Shown here: piece after piece, positions 35,164 through 45,700 of the stretch
Numbering within the stretch: position 1 is the stretch's first letter
Layout of the letters: every line of letters starts with the position of its first letter
Assembly: GCF_001543325.1 (NCBI RefSeq)
Contig: NZ_CP013355.1
Span: forward strand, 2,386,001-2,450,000
Source of the DNA: Lutibacter profundi
GTDB taxonomy: Bacteria; Bacteroidota; Bacteroidia; Flavobacteriales; Flavobacteriaceae
Direction of reading: 5' to 3'
Length of the DNA: 64,000 nt
Position numbers and translations under genes: made by a program
Notes under the pieces: generated by a model
Database searches by the model: none
Told to the model about the DNA's origin: nothing
Seen by the model: the letters and a program-made list of their open reading frames with translations, nothing else

Positions 35164-36510
35164 TTACAATTTTATTTTTAAAATTGTTGAAGTAGACTTA
35201 GAAACTTTAAATCTGTCATCTAGTCTTTTTCCTACAATCCAAATAATATCATTATCAGAACATAAAAGCCACATATTTTCTTTGTCAATTAGCGAAAGTT
35301 TTTGATCTTTAAAAAACTTGCTTATTTTCTTTTTTCCACCTAAACCTATTGGGTAAAAATAATCTCCCTTTCGTTTTTTTCGTAAAATTAAGGGATATGT
35401 AAGTTTGTTAAAATCAATTGAAATAGTATTTGTCTCAGTGGAAATTAATTCATTAAAAATTTTATTTTGATGTTTTTTGGTATCAAAAGGGATTTCAATT
35501 TTTTCAAATTCTAATTGAATAGGGAAAGTTATTTTAGAGGTATTTTCTTTAATTTCAAATACTCCAGATTCTTCTGTATTTGATAAATTAGTTAAAATTA
35601 AAACAGCTCTATCTTTAAGTAATCTATGTGTTTTACTCAAAAGTTGTTTTCCGCTTTGCGCATTTAATAAGTCGTCTACATCATTCCATGCTGTAAATCC
35701 ATATTCTTTTAATAATTCGTATAAATAAATTTTCGGATTACTTAATTTTTTTAATTCTGAAATATTAAAATGCATTTCATTATTATGGGTAGTTATAACT
35801 TTTTGCTTAACATTTTGAATGCAATCTTTAATAATTTGCTTGCTCTCTTTCAGGTTTTCAAGGGTATTTTGAAATGTGTCTAACAAACTGGGATTTAATT
35901 CTTTTAAAACAGGAACTATTTTGTGTCTAATCTTATTTCTAACATATCTTAAAGATGAATTGCTCTGATCCTCTCTCCATTGTAATTTATTTTTGGTAGC
36001 ATAAATTAAAATATCATTTCTATCAAAAGGAAGTAAAGGTCTTATGATATTGCCATTAATTTCAGGGATACCGGTTAATCCATCTAAACCTGTTCCTCGT
36101 GTTAAATTAATAATGAAAGTTTCAATTACATCATCTTTTTGATGTGCAGTTAATATAAAATCAATATTGTTTTGCTGTGTAATTTTTTGAAACCAATTGT
36201 AACGTAAATCTCTAGCTGCCATTTGAGTTGAGATACCATTTTCTAGTGCGTATTTTTTTGTTTCAAATTGAATTATAAATGTAGGTATTTTTAATTTATC
36301 ACCTAATTCTTTTACAAATTGTTCATCTTTTTTACTTTCTTTTCCTCGTAACATGAAATTACAATGTGCTAATGAAATTGAAAAGTTTAGCTGATAAAAT
36401 AAATCAGCTAAAACAGTGCTGTCAATTCCGCCAGAGATAGCAATCAGTAAATTTTTATCTTTTAAAAATGATAAATTTTGATGGATATGTTTTTGTAAAA
36501 CAACTTTCAT
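35164..36510 (-). CDS. tilS: tRNA(Ile)-lysidine synthetase
   Basis: This 448-aa ATP-dependent enzyme attaches lysine to C34 of the tRNA-Ile that reads AUA, which is essential for decoding. The PP-loop SGGIDS is at residues 26-31 (LLIAISGGIDSTVLADL). Other family regions are LAHCNFMLRGKES, TAHQKDDVIETFIINLTRG and the RNA-binding C-terminal domain (about 365-448, with RKKRKGDYFYPIGLGGKKKI). It begins 19 nt after pabB and probably shares its transcript. Confidence 0.95.
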   Translation of the reverse strand: MKVVLQKHIHQNLSFLKDKNLLIAISGGIDSTVLADLFYQLNFSISLAHCNFMLRGKESKKDEQFVKELGDKLKIPTFIIQFETKKYALENGISTQMAARDLRYNWFQKITQQNNIDFILTAHQKDDVIETFIINLTRGTGLDGLTGIPEINGNIIRPLLPFDRNDILIYATKNKLQWREDQSNSSLRYVRNKIRHKIVPVLKELNPSLLDTFQNTLENLKESKQIIKDCIQNVKQKVITTHNNEMHFNISELKKLSNPKIYLYELLKEYGFTAWNDVDDLLNAQSGKQLLSKTHRLLKDRAVLILTNLSNTEESGVFEIKENTSKITFPIQLEFEKIEIPFDTKKHQNKIFNELISTETNTISIDFNKLTYPLILRKKRKGDYFYPIGLGGKKKISKFFKDQKLSLIDKENMWLLCSDNDIIWIVGKRLDDRFKVSKSTSTILKIKL

Positions 36511-36529
36511 AATTTAAGGGTAAATATAC

Positions 36530-37852
36530 CTATTTAGAGTTTAATAAAACGTATTTCATTGCTTTGGCTTTTAACAAGCATTCTTCATATTCTTTTTTAG
36601 GAATAGATTGTGCTGTAATTGCACTACCAACCGAATAGGATATGTACTTTTTTGAAGCATTGTACAAAATACTTCTAATAATTACATTGAAATCAAAATT
36701 ACCTTTTGGTGTAAAATAACCCACAGCACCAGAGTATAAACCTCGTTTTGTTTCTTCCAGTTCTTCAATAATTTTCATTGCTGAAATTTTTGGAGCTCCA
36801 GTCATACTTCCCATTGGGAAGGTGTTTTTTATAATATCAACAGGATGAAGGTTTCTTTTAACTTTGCAAGAAATGGTTGAAATTAATTGGTGTACCTGTT
36901 CAAAAGTATACGCTTTACAAAGTTCGTCAACTTTTACAGATCCTTTAATTGCAAAACGAGATAAATCATTCCGAACTAAATCAACAATCATTATGTTTTC
37001 AGCGATTTCTTTTGGGTTTTGTGTTAATTTCTCGATTAACTTTAAATCTTCACTATAATTTTTAGCTCTTTTTGCTGTTCCTTTAATTGGTTGAGAGATT
37101 ACAATTTTAGTATCTTTCTTTAAATAGCGTTCGGGTGAAGCAGATAATAAAAATAAGTCATTCAGTTTTAAAAAAGTTGCAAAAGGAGATTTAGATATTT
37201 CGTTTAAATTTTGATAAACTTCCACAGGGCTTATAGTCGTATTTTCGCTGTAAAACTCTTGACAAAAATTAGCTTCATAAATATCACCTCTATGAATATG
37301 GTTTAAAACAGCATTTAATTTTTGAAAATATTCATCTTTATGAATTCGAAGTTTTATTTTAACTTGCCCTTCAATACCGCTCAGGATTACTGCTTTGGGT
37401 TTTAGGATTTTAGTTTTAAAATGGTTAATTTTTTCTAAATCTAAATCAATTTCATTTTGATTATAGGAAAGGTATTTAAACTCAATAGTGTCTCCTTTAA
37501 TTAAAAATATTTTTTTAGGTTGAAAAAAGAATAAATCAGGAAAATGCAATCCATCAAAGTTAGATGAAGTTAATTTTTCAACGTCATTTTTTAAATCATA
37601 ACTTAAATAACCAAAAATATAATCGTTCACATTCGATTGATATTCTTTTAATTTTTGGAAGGCATTTGTATAATTAGTTTCAATTTTTGAAATGGTATCT
37701 ACAGCTAATACTGCATCAAAATTAGAATGTTGTTGTTGGTAATTATTACTATCAAGCCATACAGCCGTTTTAAATTGCTGTGCCCATTTTAAAAGTTGCG
37801 TTTTAAATTTAGAAATATTTTCAACTTTAATTTTGGTGGTAGTTCGAAGCAT
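36530..37852 (-). CDS. pabB: Aminodeoxychorismate synthase component I
   Basis: This 440-aa chorismate-binding enzyme makes 4-amino-4-deoxychorismate for folate. The motif SQPIKGTAKR carries a lysine where anthranilate synthases have alanine; the lysine is the nucleophile specific to PabB. Other conserved blocks are VDLVRNDLSR, FPMGSMTGAPKISAMKII and GLYSGAVGYFTPKGNFDF. No glutamine amidotransferase partner (pabA/trpG) or lyase (pabC) gene is adjacent. The gene is followed by tilS on the same strand. Confidence 0.92.
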   Translation of the reverse strand: MLRTTTKIKVENISKFKTQLLKWAQQFKTAVWLDSNNYQQQHSNFDAVLAVDTISKIETNYTNAFQKLKEYQSNVNDYIFGYLSYDLKNDVEKLTSSNFDGLHFPDLFFFQPKKIFLIKGDTIEFKYLSYNQNEIDLDLEKINHFKTKILKPKAVILSGIEGQVKIKLRIHKDEYFQKLNAVLNHIHRGDIYEANFCQEFYSENTTISPVEVYQNLNEISKSPFATFLKLNDLFLLSASPERYLKKDTKIVISQPIKGTAKRAKNYSEDLKLIEKLTQNPKEIAENIMIVDLVRNDLSRFAIKGSVKVDELCKAYTFEQVHQLISTISCKVKRNLHPVDIIKNTFPMGSMTGAPKISAMKIIEELEETKRGLYSGAVGYFTPKGNFDFNVIIRSILYNASKKYISYSVGSAITAQSIPKKEYEECLLKAKAMKYVLLNSK

Positions 37853-37863
37853 TTGAGCAAAAT

Positions 37864-37897
37864 TAAAAAAGTCCTTTCAATTTGAAAGAACTTTTTT
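37864..37897. terminator. Bidirectional-looking terminator between lpdA and pabB
   Basis: A stem of about 16 bp with one mismatch (AAAAAGTCCTTTCAA against TTGAAAGAACTTTTT) and A/T runs on both sides. It lies just past the lpdA stop on the minus strand. Confidence 0.75.
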
Positions 37898-37917
37898 AAT
37901 TAATATTTATGTATTTT

Positions 37918-39318
37918 TTAACTATGAATAGCTCTGTTGTTAACAGCTAAACAAGCCTCTTTAAATGCTTCTGTATATGTTGGATGTGCATGCGATGAAC
38001 GGGCAATATCTTCAGAAGAAGCTCTAAACTCCATAGCAATAACAGCTTCAGCTATCATATCTGCGGCTCTAGCTCCAATCATGTGAACTCCTAAAATTTC
38101 ATCTGTTTTAGCATCAGCCAATACTTTTATTTGTCCGTCAATATCCATACTTGCTCTTGCTCTACCCAATGCACGCATAGCAAAAGTGCCAGATTTGTAA
38201 TTTACACCAGCTTCTTTTAATTGCTCTTCTGTTTTACCAACCGTAGCAACTTCAGGCCATGTATAAACAACGCCAGGGATTAAATTGTAATCAATATGTG
38301 GTTTTTGACCTGCAATTAATTCAGCAACCATAGTTCCTTCTTCTTCAGCCTTGTGTGCTAACATTGCTCCTTTTACAACGTCGCCAATAGCATAAATAGT
38401 TGATACATTGGTTTGTAATTGTTCATTGGTTTCTATTTGACCCATTTCATTCACTTTAATACCAATGGTCTCTAGCCCTAATCCTTTAGTGTAAGGTTTT
38501 CTTCCTACTGAAATTAACGTATAATCTCCTTTAAATTCAGTTGAAACACCTTTTTTATTAGCTGCTGTAATAATAACTTCATTTCCATTATTAACAACAG
38601 AAGTAACTTTGTGACCAGTAAAAAATTTTAAACCTTGTTTTTTTAATGATTTTTGCAATTCTTTCGAAAGCATAGCATCCATACCAGGTGTAATTGTAGG
38701 CATATACTCTATAACAGAGACATCAGATCCTAATCTGCTGTAAACTGAACCTAATTCTAATCCAATTACACCACCACCAATAACAATTAAATGTTTTGGA
38801 ATTTCAGTTAAGTTTAACGCCTCAGTTGAAGTAATAATTCTTTTTTTATCTAATTTTATAAAGGGTAAAGTTGATGGTTTTGAACCTGTTGCAATTATAG
38901 TTTTACTTACTTCAATCTGTTCCGTATCTCCATTATTTTTGGTAATAGTAATATGAGTGGGATCAATAAAGCTTCCAATACCTTGAAGTGTAGTAATATT
39001 ATTTTTATCCATCAAATAATTAATACCACCCGAAGTTTGTGCAACTACTTCATTTTTACGAGCAATCATTTGCTTAAAATCAACTTCAAGTCCTTTTACA
39101 TTAATTCCATGAGAGGTAAAGTGTTTATTAGCATCATAGTAATGATGTGAAGAATCTAACAAAGCCTTTGAAGGAATACAACCAACGTTTAGGCAGGTGC
39201 CACCTAGTGTATTGTATTTTTCAATAATAGCAGTTTTTAAGCCTAATTGCGCACAGCGTATGGCTGCAACATACCCTCCTGGTCCTGAGCCTATAACGGC
39301 TACGTCATATTTTTTCAT
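37918..39318 (-). CDS. lpdA: Dihydrolipoyl dehydrogenase
   Basis: This 466-aa flavoprotein (E3) reoxidises dihydrolipoamide in the pyruvate, 2-oxoglutarate and branched-chain dehydrogenase complexes. The FAD motif is IGSGPGGYVAAIR (9-21), the redox-active disulfide is in GGTCLNVGCIPSK (40-52), the NAD motif is VIGGGVIGLELGSVYSRLG (about 180), and the catalytic HAHPTYTE lies near the C-terminus. All parts are intact. No E1 or E2 gene is adjacent, so it likely serves several complexes. The gene diverges from the adhesin gene across a 463-bp spacer. Confidence 0.97.
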   Translation of the reverse strand: MKKYDVAVIGSGPGGYVAAIRCAQLGLKTAIIEKYNTLGGTCLNVGCIPSKALLDSSHHYYDANKHFTSHGINVKGLEVDFKQMIARKNEVVAQTSGGINYLMDKNNITTLQGIGSFIDPTHITITKNNGDTEQIEVSKTIIATGSKPSTLPFIKLDKKRIITSTEALNLTEIPKHLIVIGGGVIGLELGSVYSRLGSDVSVIEYMPTITPGMDAMLSKELQKSLKKQGLKFFTGHKVTSVVNNGNEVIITAANKKGVSTEFKGDYTLISVGRKPYTKGLGLETIGIKVNEMGQIETNEQLQTNVSTIYAIGDVVKGAMLAHKAEEEGTMVAELIAGQKPHIDYNLIPGVVYTWPEVATVGKTEEQLKEAGVNYKSGTFAMRALGRARASMDIDGQIKVLADAKTDEILGVHMIGARAADMIAEAVIAMEFRASSEDIARSSHAHPTYTEAFKEACLAVNNRAIHS

Positions 39319-39781
39319 AAAATGTAGTAAAATTGAGCAACAAAAATAGAAAATTTATTTTTGAATTTTACTAAAATATAAATTGAAATAAAACAATTAA
39401 TAATTAATTATACTTAATTGAAAAACAGTTAATTATATAGTGTAAAATATTCTTGGTAAATATAATTAGGTATTCATTCTCCTAATTATACCATTTATTA
39501 ACAAAATAACTCCATTTGTTAAATTTTTAAGTAAAAAGTATTGATATATAGTGCTTTAAATAAAGCTACCCTTTATATTTGTAGTAGAATTGAGAATTGT
39601 ACCCCCACAGAACTCATTTAATTATTGACCTTTAAAGATTAAAATAATGTTATTATCTAGCATTGTTTTAAAATTTAGACTCTATATGTTAATTACCTAT
39701 TATATCGAGGTAATTGTTGTTGTTTTCGTGGAATTGGTGTTGTAACCAAAGCAATGCTGAGTTTAATTAAATAAAAAAATT
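39319..39781 (+). promoter_or_regulatory. Long regulatory spacer and leader of the adhesin operon
   Basis: This 463-bp spacer holds no gene. It contains a perfect 10-bp inverted repeat with a 10-nt loop (39461-39490, CCTAATTATA arm), a -7 box TATATTTG at 39574-39581 and, if that box is used, a leader of about 200 nt. A hairpin AATTACC/GGTAATT (39691-39715) lies in the leader. Such a long leader could allow post-transcriptional control of a very costly protein. The palindrome could be an operator or a terminator-like signal. Confidence 0.5.
39574..39581 (+). promoter_or_regulatory. Putative -7 box of the adhesin operon promoter
   Basis: TATATTTG fits TAnnTTTG. It is the only exact match I found in the spacer on the plus strand. 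No TTG sits at the ideal -33 distance. Confidence 0.45.
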
Positions 39782-42700
39782 ATGAAAAAAATTACTTTTA
39801 TCACTGCTTTAGTAATAATGTTTTTTTCGGTAGTTGTTGTTGCACAACAGAAAAATACTACGAAAAGGATTCCTGAAAAAGGAATAACAATAAATAATAA
39901 ATCAATAGACATAGCAGGAAGTACATCTTCTTCATCTGTATCAGGTTCAATTGCTGTAGCTGAAGATGCTACCTATAACTCGTATTCCGTTCAACAATTA
40001 GTGGATGATTTACTAATTTCGGGTTGTTTATCAACATCTAATGTACGGTTTGGTTACTATAAAAAAAGTGGTAGTAACTGGATTTGGAATAATCATTCTT
40101 GGTCCTCAACACCTGGAAATAGACAGCTAGGTTATTTTAATAAGGCAAGTTCAACATTTTCTTTAGATGAGGGTATTATATTTTCAACAGGTAAAATTAG
40201 TTCTGCTGAAGGTTCAAATAATACAGGAAGTAATTCTGATCAAATGGTGAGTAATGCCAGTGATCCAGATTTAGCAGTAATTACAGGTGAGACTATGCGA
40301 GATGCAGCAGTACTTGAATTTAATTTTGTGCCAGATGGTAATGTAGTTGAGTTTAAATTTGTGTTTGCATCTGAAGAATATTTAGAATATGTTGAAACAC
40401 AATATAATGATGCATTTGGTTTCTTTTTAAGTGGACCTGGAATATCAGGATCTTATACCAATAACGCAGTAAATTTAGCCGAACTACCAAATGGTGATGC
40501 AGTAACAGTTAACAATATACATTCAGCAGGAACCAATGTTAATGGTGTTTCTTTCCCAAGTAAAAATGATAGTTATTACGTGAATAATCCAAGTGGATCT
40601 GCATTAATGCAATACGATGGTTTAACTACAGAGCTTACAGCAACATACACAGTTGTACCAGGTCAAACTTATAAAATTAAAATGGCTATTGCTGATGCTT
40701 CAGACCAACAATGGGATGCAGGTGTTTTCTTAAAAGCACGAAGTTTTGCTTCAAATACGGTTGTTATTACAAATCCAGCAACAGTTTGTTACCCATCAAC
40801 AGTTGATATTACAGATGCTGCTATTACAGCTGGAAGTACTCCCGGTTTAACATATACATATTGGGAAGATGAATTCGCAACAATACCATATACAACACCA
40901 ACACAAGCAACAAATGGAACGTATTATATCAAAGGAACTGATTCAGTTTCTGGATGTTCAGATATTAAACCAGTAGTTGTAACTGTTAGTTCCGTAGCGG
41001 GTAGTGAGGTTACAGCCTCTCATGTAGATGTAACGTGTAATGGCGGATCAGATGGATCCTTTGCAGCAACAGCTACAGGTGGAGTAGAGCCATACAGTTA
41101 CAGTTTAGACAATACAGATTTTAGCAATAGCACAGGAACCTTCACCGGCTTAACAGCAGGAACCTATACGGTTTATGTAAAAGATTCAAATGGATGTGAA
41201 GATAGCGATCCAATCACGGTAACAATCACCGAGCCAGATGCGGTAGAAGGTAGTGAGGTTACAGCCTCTCATGTAGATGTAACGTGTAATGGCGGATCAG
41301 ATGGATCCTTTGCAGCAACAGCTACAGGTGGAGTAGAGCCATACAGTTACAGTTTAGACAATACAGATTTTAGCAATAGCACAGGAACCTTCACCGGCTT
41401 AACAGCAGGAACCTATACGGTTTATGTAAAAGATTCAAATGGATGTGAAGATAGCGATCCAATCACGGTAACAATCACCGAGCCAGATGCGGTAGAAGGT
41501 AGTGAGGTTACAGCCTCTCATGTAGATGTAACGTGTAATGGCGGATCAGATGGATCCTTTGCAGCAACAGCTACAGGTGGAGTAGAGCCATACAGTTACA
41601 GTTTAGACAATACAGATTTTAGCAATAGCACAGGAACCTTCACCGGCTTAACAGCAGGAACCTATACGGTTTATGTAAAAGATTCAAATGGATGTGAAGA
41701 TAGCGATCCAATCACGGTAACAATCACCGAGCCAGATGCGGTAGAAGGTAGTGAGGTTACAGCCTCTCATGTAGATGTAACGTGTAATGGCGGATCAGAT
41801 GGATCCTTTGCAGCAACAGCTACAGGTGGAGTAGAGCCATACAGTTACAGTTTAGACAATACAGATTTTAGCAATAGCACAGGAACCTTCACCGGCTTAA
41901 CAGCAGGAACCTATACGGTTTATGTAAAAGATTCAAATGGATGTGAAGATAGCGATCCAATCACGGTAACAATCACCGAGCCAGATGCGGTAGAAGGTAG
42001 TGAGGTTACAGCCTCTCATGTAGATGTAACGTGTAATGGCGGATCAGATGGATCCTTTGCAGCAACAGCTACAGGTGGAGTAGAGCCATACAGTTACAGT
42101 TTAGACAATACAGATTTTAGCAATAGCACAGGAACCTTCACCGGCTTAACAGCAGGAACCTATACGGTTTATGTAAAAGATTCAAATGGATGTGAAGATA
42201 GCGATCCAATCACGGTAACAATCACCGAGCCAGATGCGGTAGAAGGTAGTGAGGTTACAGCCTCTCATGTAGATGTAACGTGTAATGGCGGATCAGATGG
42301 ATCCTTTGCAGCAACAGCTACAGGTGGAGTAGAGCCATACAGTTACAGTTTAGACAATACAGATTTTAGCAATAGCACAGGAACCTTCACCGGCTTAACA
42401 GCAGGAACCTATACGGTTTATGTAAAAGATTCAAATGGATGTGAAGATAGCGATCCAATCACGGTAACAATCACCGAGCCAGATGCGGTAGTAGGTAGTG
42501 AGGTTACAGCCTCTCATGTAGATGTAACGTGTAATGGCGGATCAGATGGATCCTTTGCAGCAACAGCTACAGGTGGAGTAGAGCCATACAGTTACAGTTT
42601 AGACAATACAGATTTTAGCAATAGCACAGGAACCTTCACCGGCTTAACAGCAGGAACCTATACGGTTTATGTAAAAGATTCAAATGGATGTGAAGATAGC

Positions 42701-45700
42701 GATCCAATCACGGTAACAATCACCGAGCCAGATGCGGTAGAAGGTAGTGAGGTTACAGCCTCTCATGTAGATGTAACGTGTAATGGCGGATCAGATGGAT
42801 CCTTTGCAGCAACAGCTACAGGTGGAGTAGAGCCATACAGTTACAGTTTAGACAATACAGATTTTAGCAATAGCACAGGAACCTTCACCGGCTTAACAGC
42901 AGGAACCTATACGGTTTATGTAAAAGATTCAAATGGATGTGAAGATAGCGATCCAATCACGGTAACAATCACCGAGCCAGATGCGGTAGAAGGTAGTGAG
43001 GTTACAGCCTCTCATGTAGATGTAACGTGTAATGGCGGATCAGATGGATCCTTTGCAGCAACAGCTACAGGTGGAGTAGAGCCATACAGTTACAGTTTAG
43101 ACAATACAGATTTTAGCAATAGCACAGGAACCTTCACCGGCTTAACAGCAGGAACCTATACGGTTTATGTAAAAGATTCAAATGGATGTGAAGATAGCGA
43201 TCCAATCACGGTAACAATCACCGAGCCAGATGCGGTAGAAGGTAGTGAGGTTACAGCCTCTCATGTAGATGTAACGTGTAATGGCGGATCAGATGGATCC
43301 TTTGCAGCAACAGCTACAGGTGGAGTAGAGCCATACAGTTACAGTTTAGACAATACAGATTTTAGCAATAGCACAGGAACCTTCACCGGCTTAACAGCAG
43401 GAACCTATACGGTTTATGTAAAAGATTCAAATGGATGTGAAGATAGCGATCCAATCACGGTAACAATCACCGAGCCAGATGCGGTAGAAGGTAGTGAGGT
43501 TACAGCCTCTCATGTAGATGTAACGTGTAATGGCGGATCAGATGGATCCTTTGCAGCAACAGCTACAGGTGGAGTAGAGCCATACAGTTACAGTTTAGAC
43601 AATACAGATTTTAGCAATAGCACAGGAACCTTCACCGGCTTAACAGCAGGAACCTATACGGTTTATGTAAAAGATTCAAATGGATGTGAAGATAGCGATC
43701 CAATCACGGTAACAATCACCGAGCCAGATGCGGTAGAAGGTAGTGAGGTTACAGCCTCTCATGTAGATGTAACGTGTAATGGCGGATCAGATGGATCCTT
43801 TGCAGCAACAGCTACAGGTGGAGTAGAGCCATACAGTTACAGTTTAGACAATACAGATTTTAGCAATAGCACAGGAACCTTCACCGGCTTAACAGCAGGA
43901 ACCTATACGGTTTATGTAAAAGATTCAAATGGATGTGAAGATAGCGATCCAATCACGGTAACAATCACCGAGCCAGATGCGGTAGAAGGTAGTGAGGTTA
44001 CAGCCTCTCATGTAGATGTAACGTGTAATGGCGGATCAGATGGATCCTTTGCAGCAACAGCTACAGGTGGAGTAGAGCCATACAGTTACAGTTTAGACAA
44101 TACAGATTTTAGCAATAGCACAGGAACCTTCACCGGCTTAACAGCAGGAACCTATACGGTTTATGTAAAAGATTCAAATGGATGTGAAGATAGCGATCCA
44201 ATCACGGTAACAATCACCGAGCCAGATGCGGTAGAAGGTAGTGAGGTTACAGCCTCTCATGTAGATGTAACGTGTAATGGCGGATCAGATGGATCCTTTG
44301 CAGCAACAGCTACAGGTGGAGTAGAGCCATACAGTTACAGTTTAGACAATACAGATTTTAGCAATAGCACAGGAACCTTCACCGGCTTAACAGCAGGAAC
44401 CTATACGGTTTATGTAAAAGATTCAAATGGATGTGAAGATAGCGATCCAATCACGGTAACAATCACCGAGCCAGATGCGGTAGTAGGTAGTGAGGTTACA
44501 GCCTCTCATGTAGATGTAACGTGTAATGGCGGATCAGATGGATCCTTTGCAGCAACAGCTACAGGTGGAGTAGAGCCATACAGTTACAGTTTAGACAATA
44601 CAGATTTTAGCAATAGCACAGGAACCTTCACCGGCTTAACAGCAGGAACCTATACGGTTTATGTAAAAGATTCAAATGGATGTGAAGATAGCGATCCAAT
44701 CACGGTAACAATCACCGAGCCAGATGCGGTAGAAGGTAGTGAGGTTACAGCCTCTCATGTAGATGTAACGTGTAATGGCGGATCAGATGGATCCTTTGCA
44801 GCAACAGCTACAGGTGGAGTAGAGCCATACAGTTACAGTTTAGACAATACAGATTTTAGCAATAGCACAGGAACCTTCACCGGCTTAACAGCAGGAACCT
44901 ATACGGTTTATGTAAAAGATTCAAATGGATGTGAAGATAGCGATCCAATCACGGTAACAATCACCGAGCCAGATGCGGTAGAAGGTAGTGAGGTTACAGC
45001 CTCTCATGTAGATGTAACGTGTAATGGCGGATCAGATGGATCCTTTGCAGCAACAGCTACAGGTGGAGTAGAGCCATACAGTTACAGTTTAGACAATACA
45101 GATTTTAGCAATAGCACAGGAACCTTCACCGGCTTAACAGCAGGAACCTATACGGTTTATGTAAAAGATTCAAATGGATGTGAAGATAGCGATCCAATCA
45201 CGGTAACAATCACCGAGCCAGATGCGGTAGAAGGTAGTGAGGTTACAGCCTCTCATGTAGATGTAACGTGTAATGGCGGATCAGATGGATCCTTTGCAGC
45301 AACAGCTACAGGTGGAGTAGAGCCATACAGTTACAGTTTAGACAATACAGATTTTAGCAATAGCACAGGAACCTTCACCGGCTTAACAGCAGGAACCTAT
45401 ACGGTTTATGTAAAAGATTCAAATGGATGTGAAGATAGCGATCCAATCACGGTAACAATCACCGAGCCAGATGCGGTAGAAGGTAGTGAGGTTACAGCCT
45501 CTCATGTAGATGTAACGTGTAATGGCGGATCAGATGGATCCTTTGCAGCAACAGCTACAGGTGGAGTAGAGCCATACAGTTACAGTTTAGACAATACAGA
45601 TTTTAGCAATAGCACAGGAACCTTCACCGGCTTAACAGCAGGAACCTATACGGTTTATGTAAAAGATTCAAATGGATGTGAAGATAGCGATCCAATCACG

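Noticed and set aside
36530-37852. Anthranilate synthase component I (trpE)
   Set aside because: The PIKGT motif has the lysine typical of PabB, and no trp genes are nearby.
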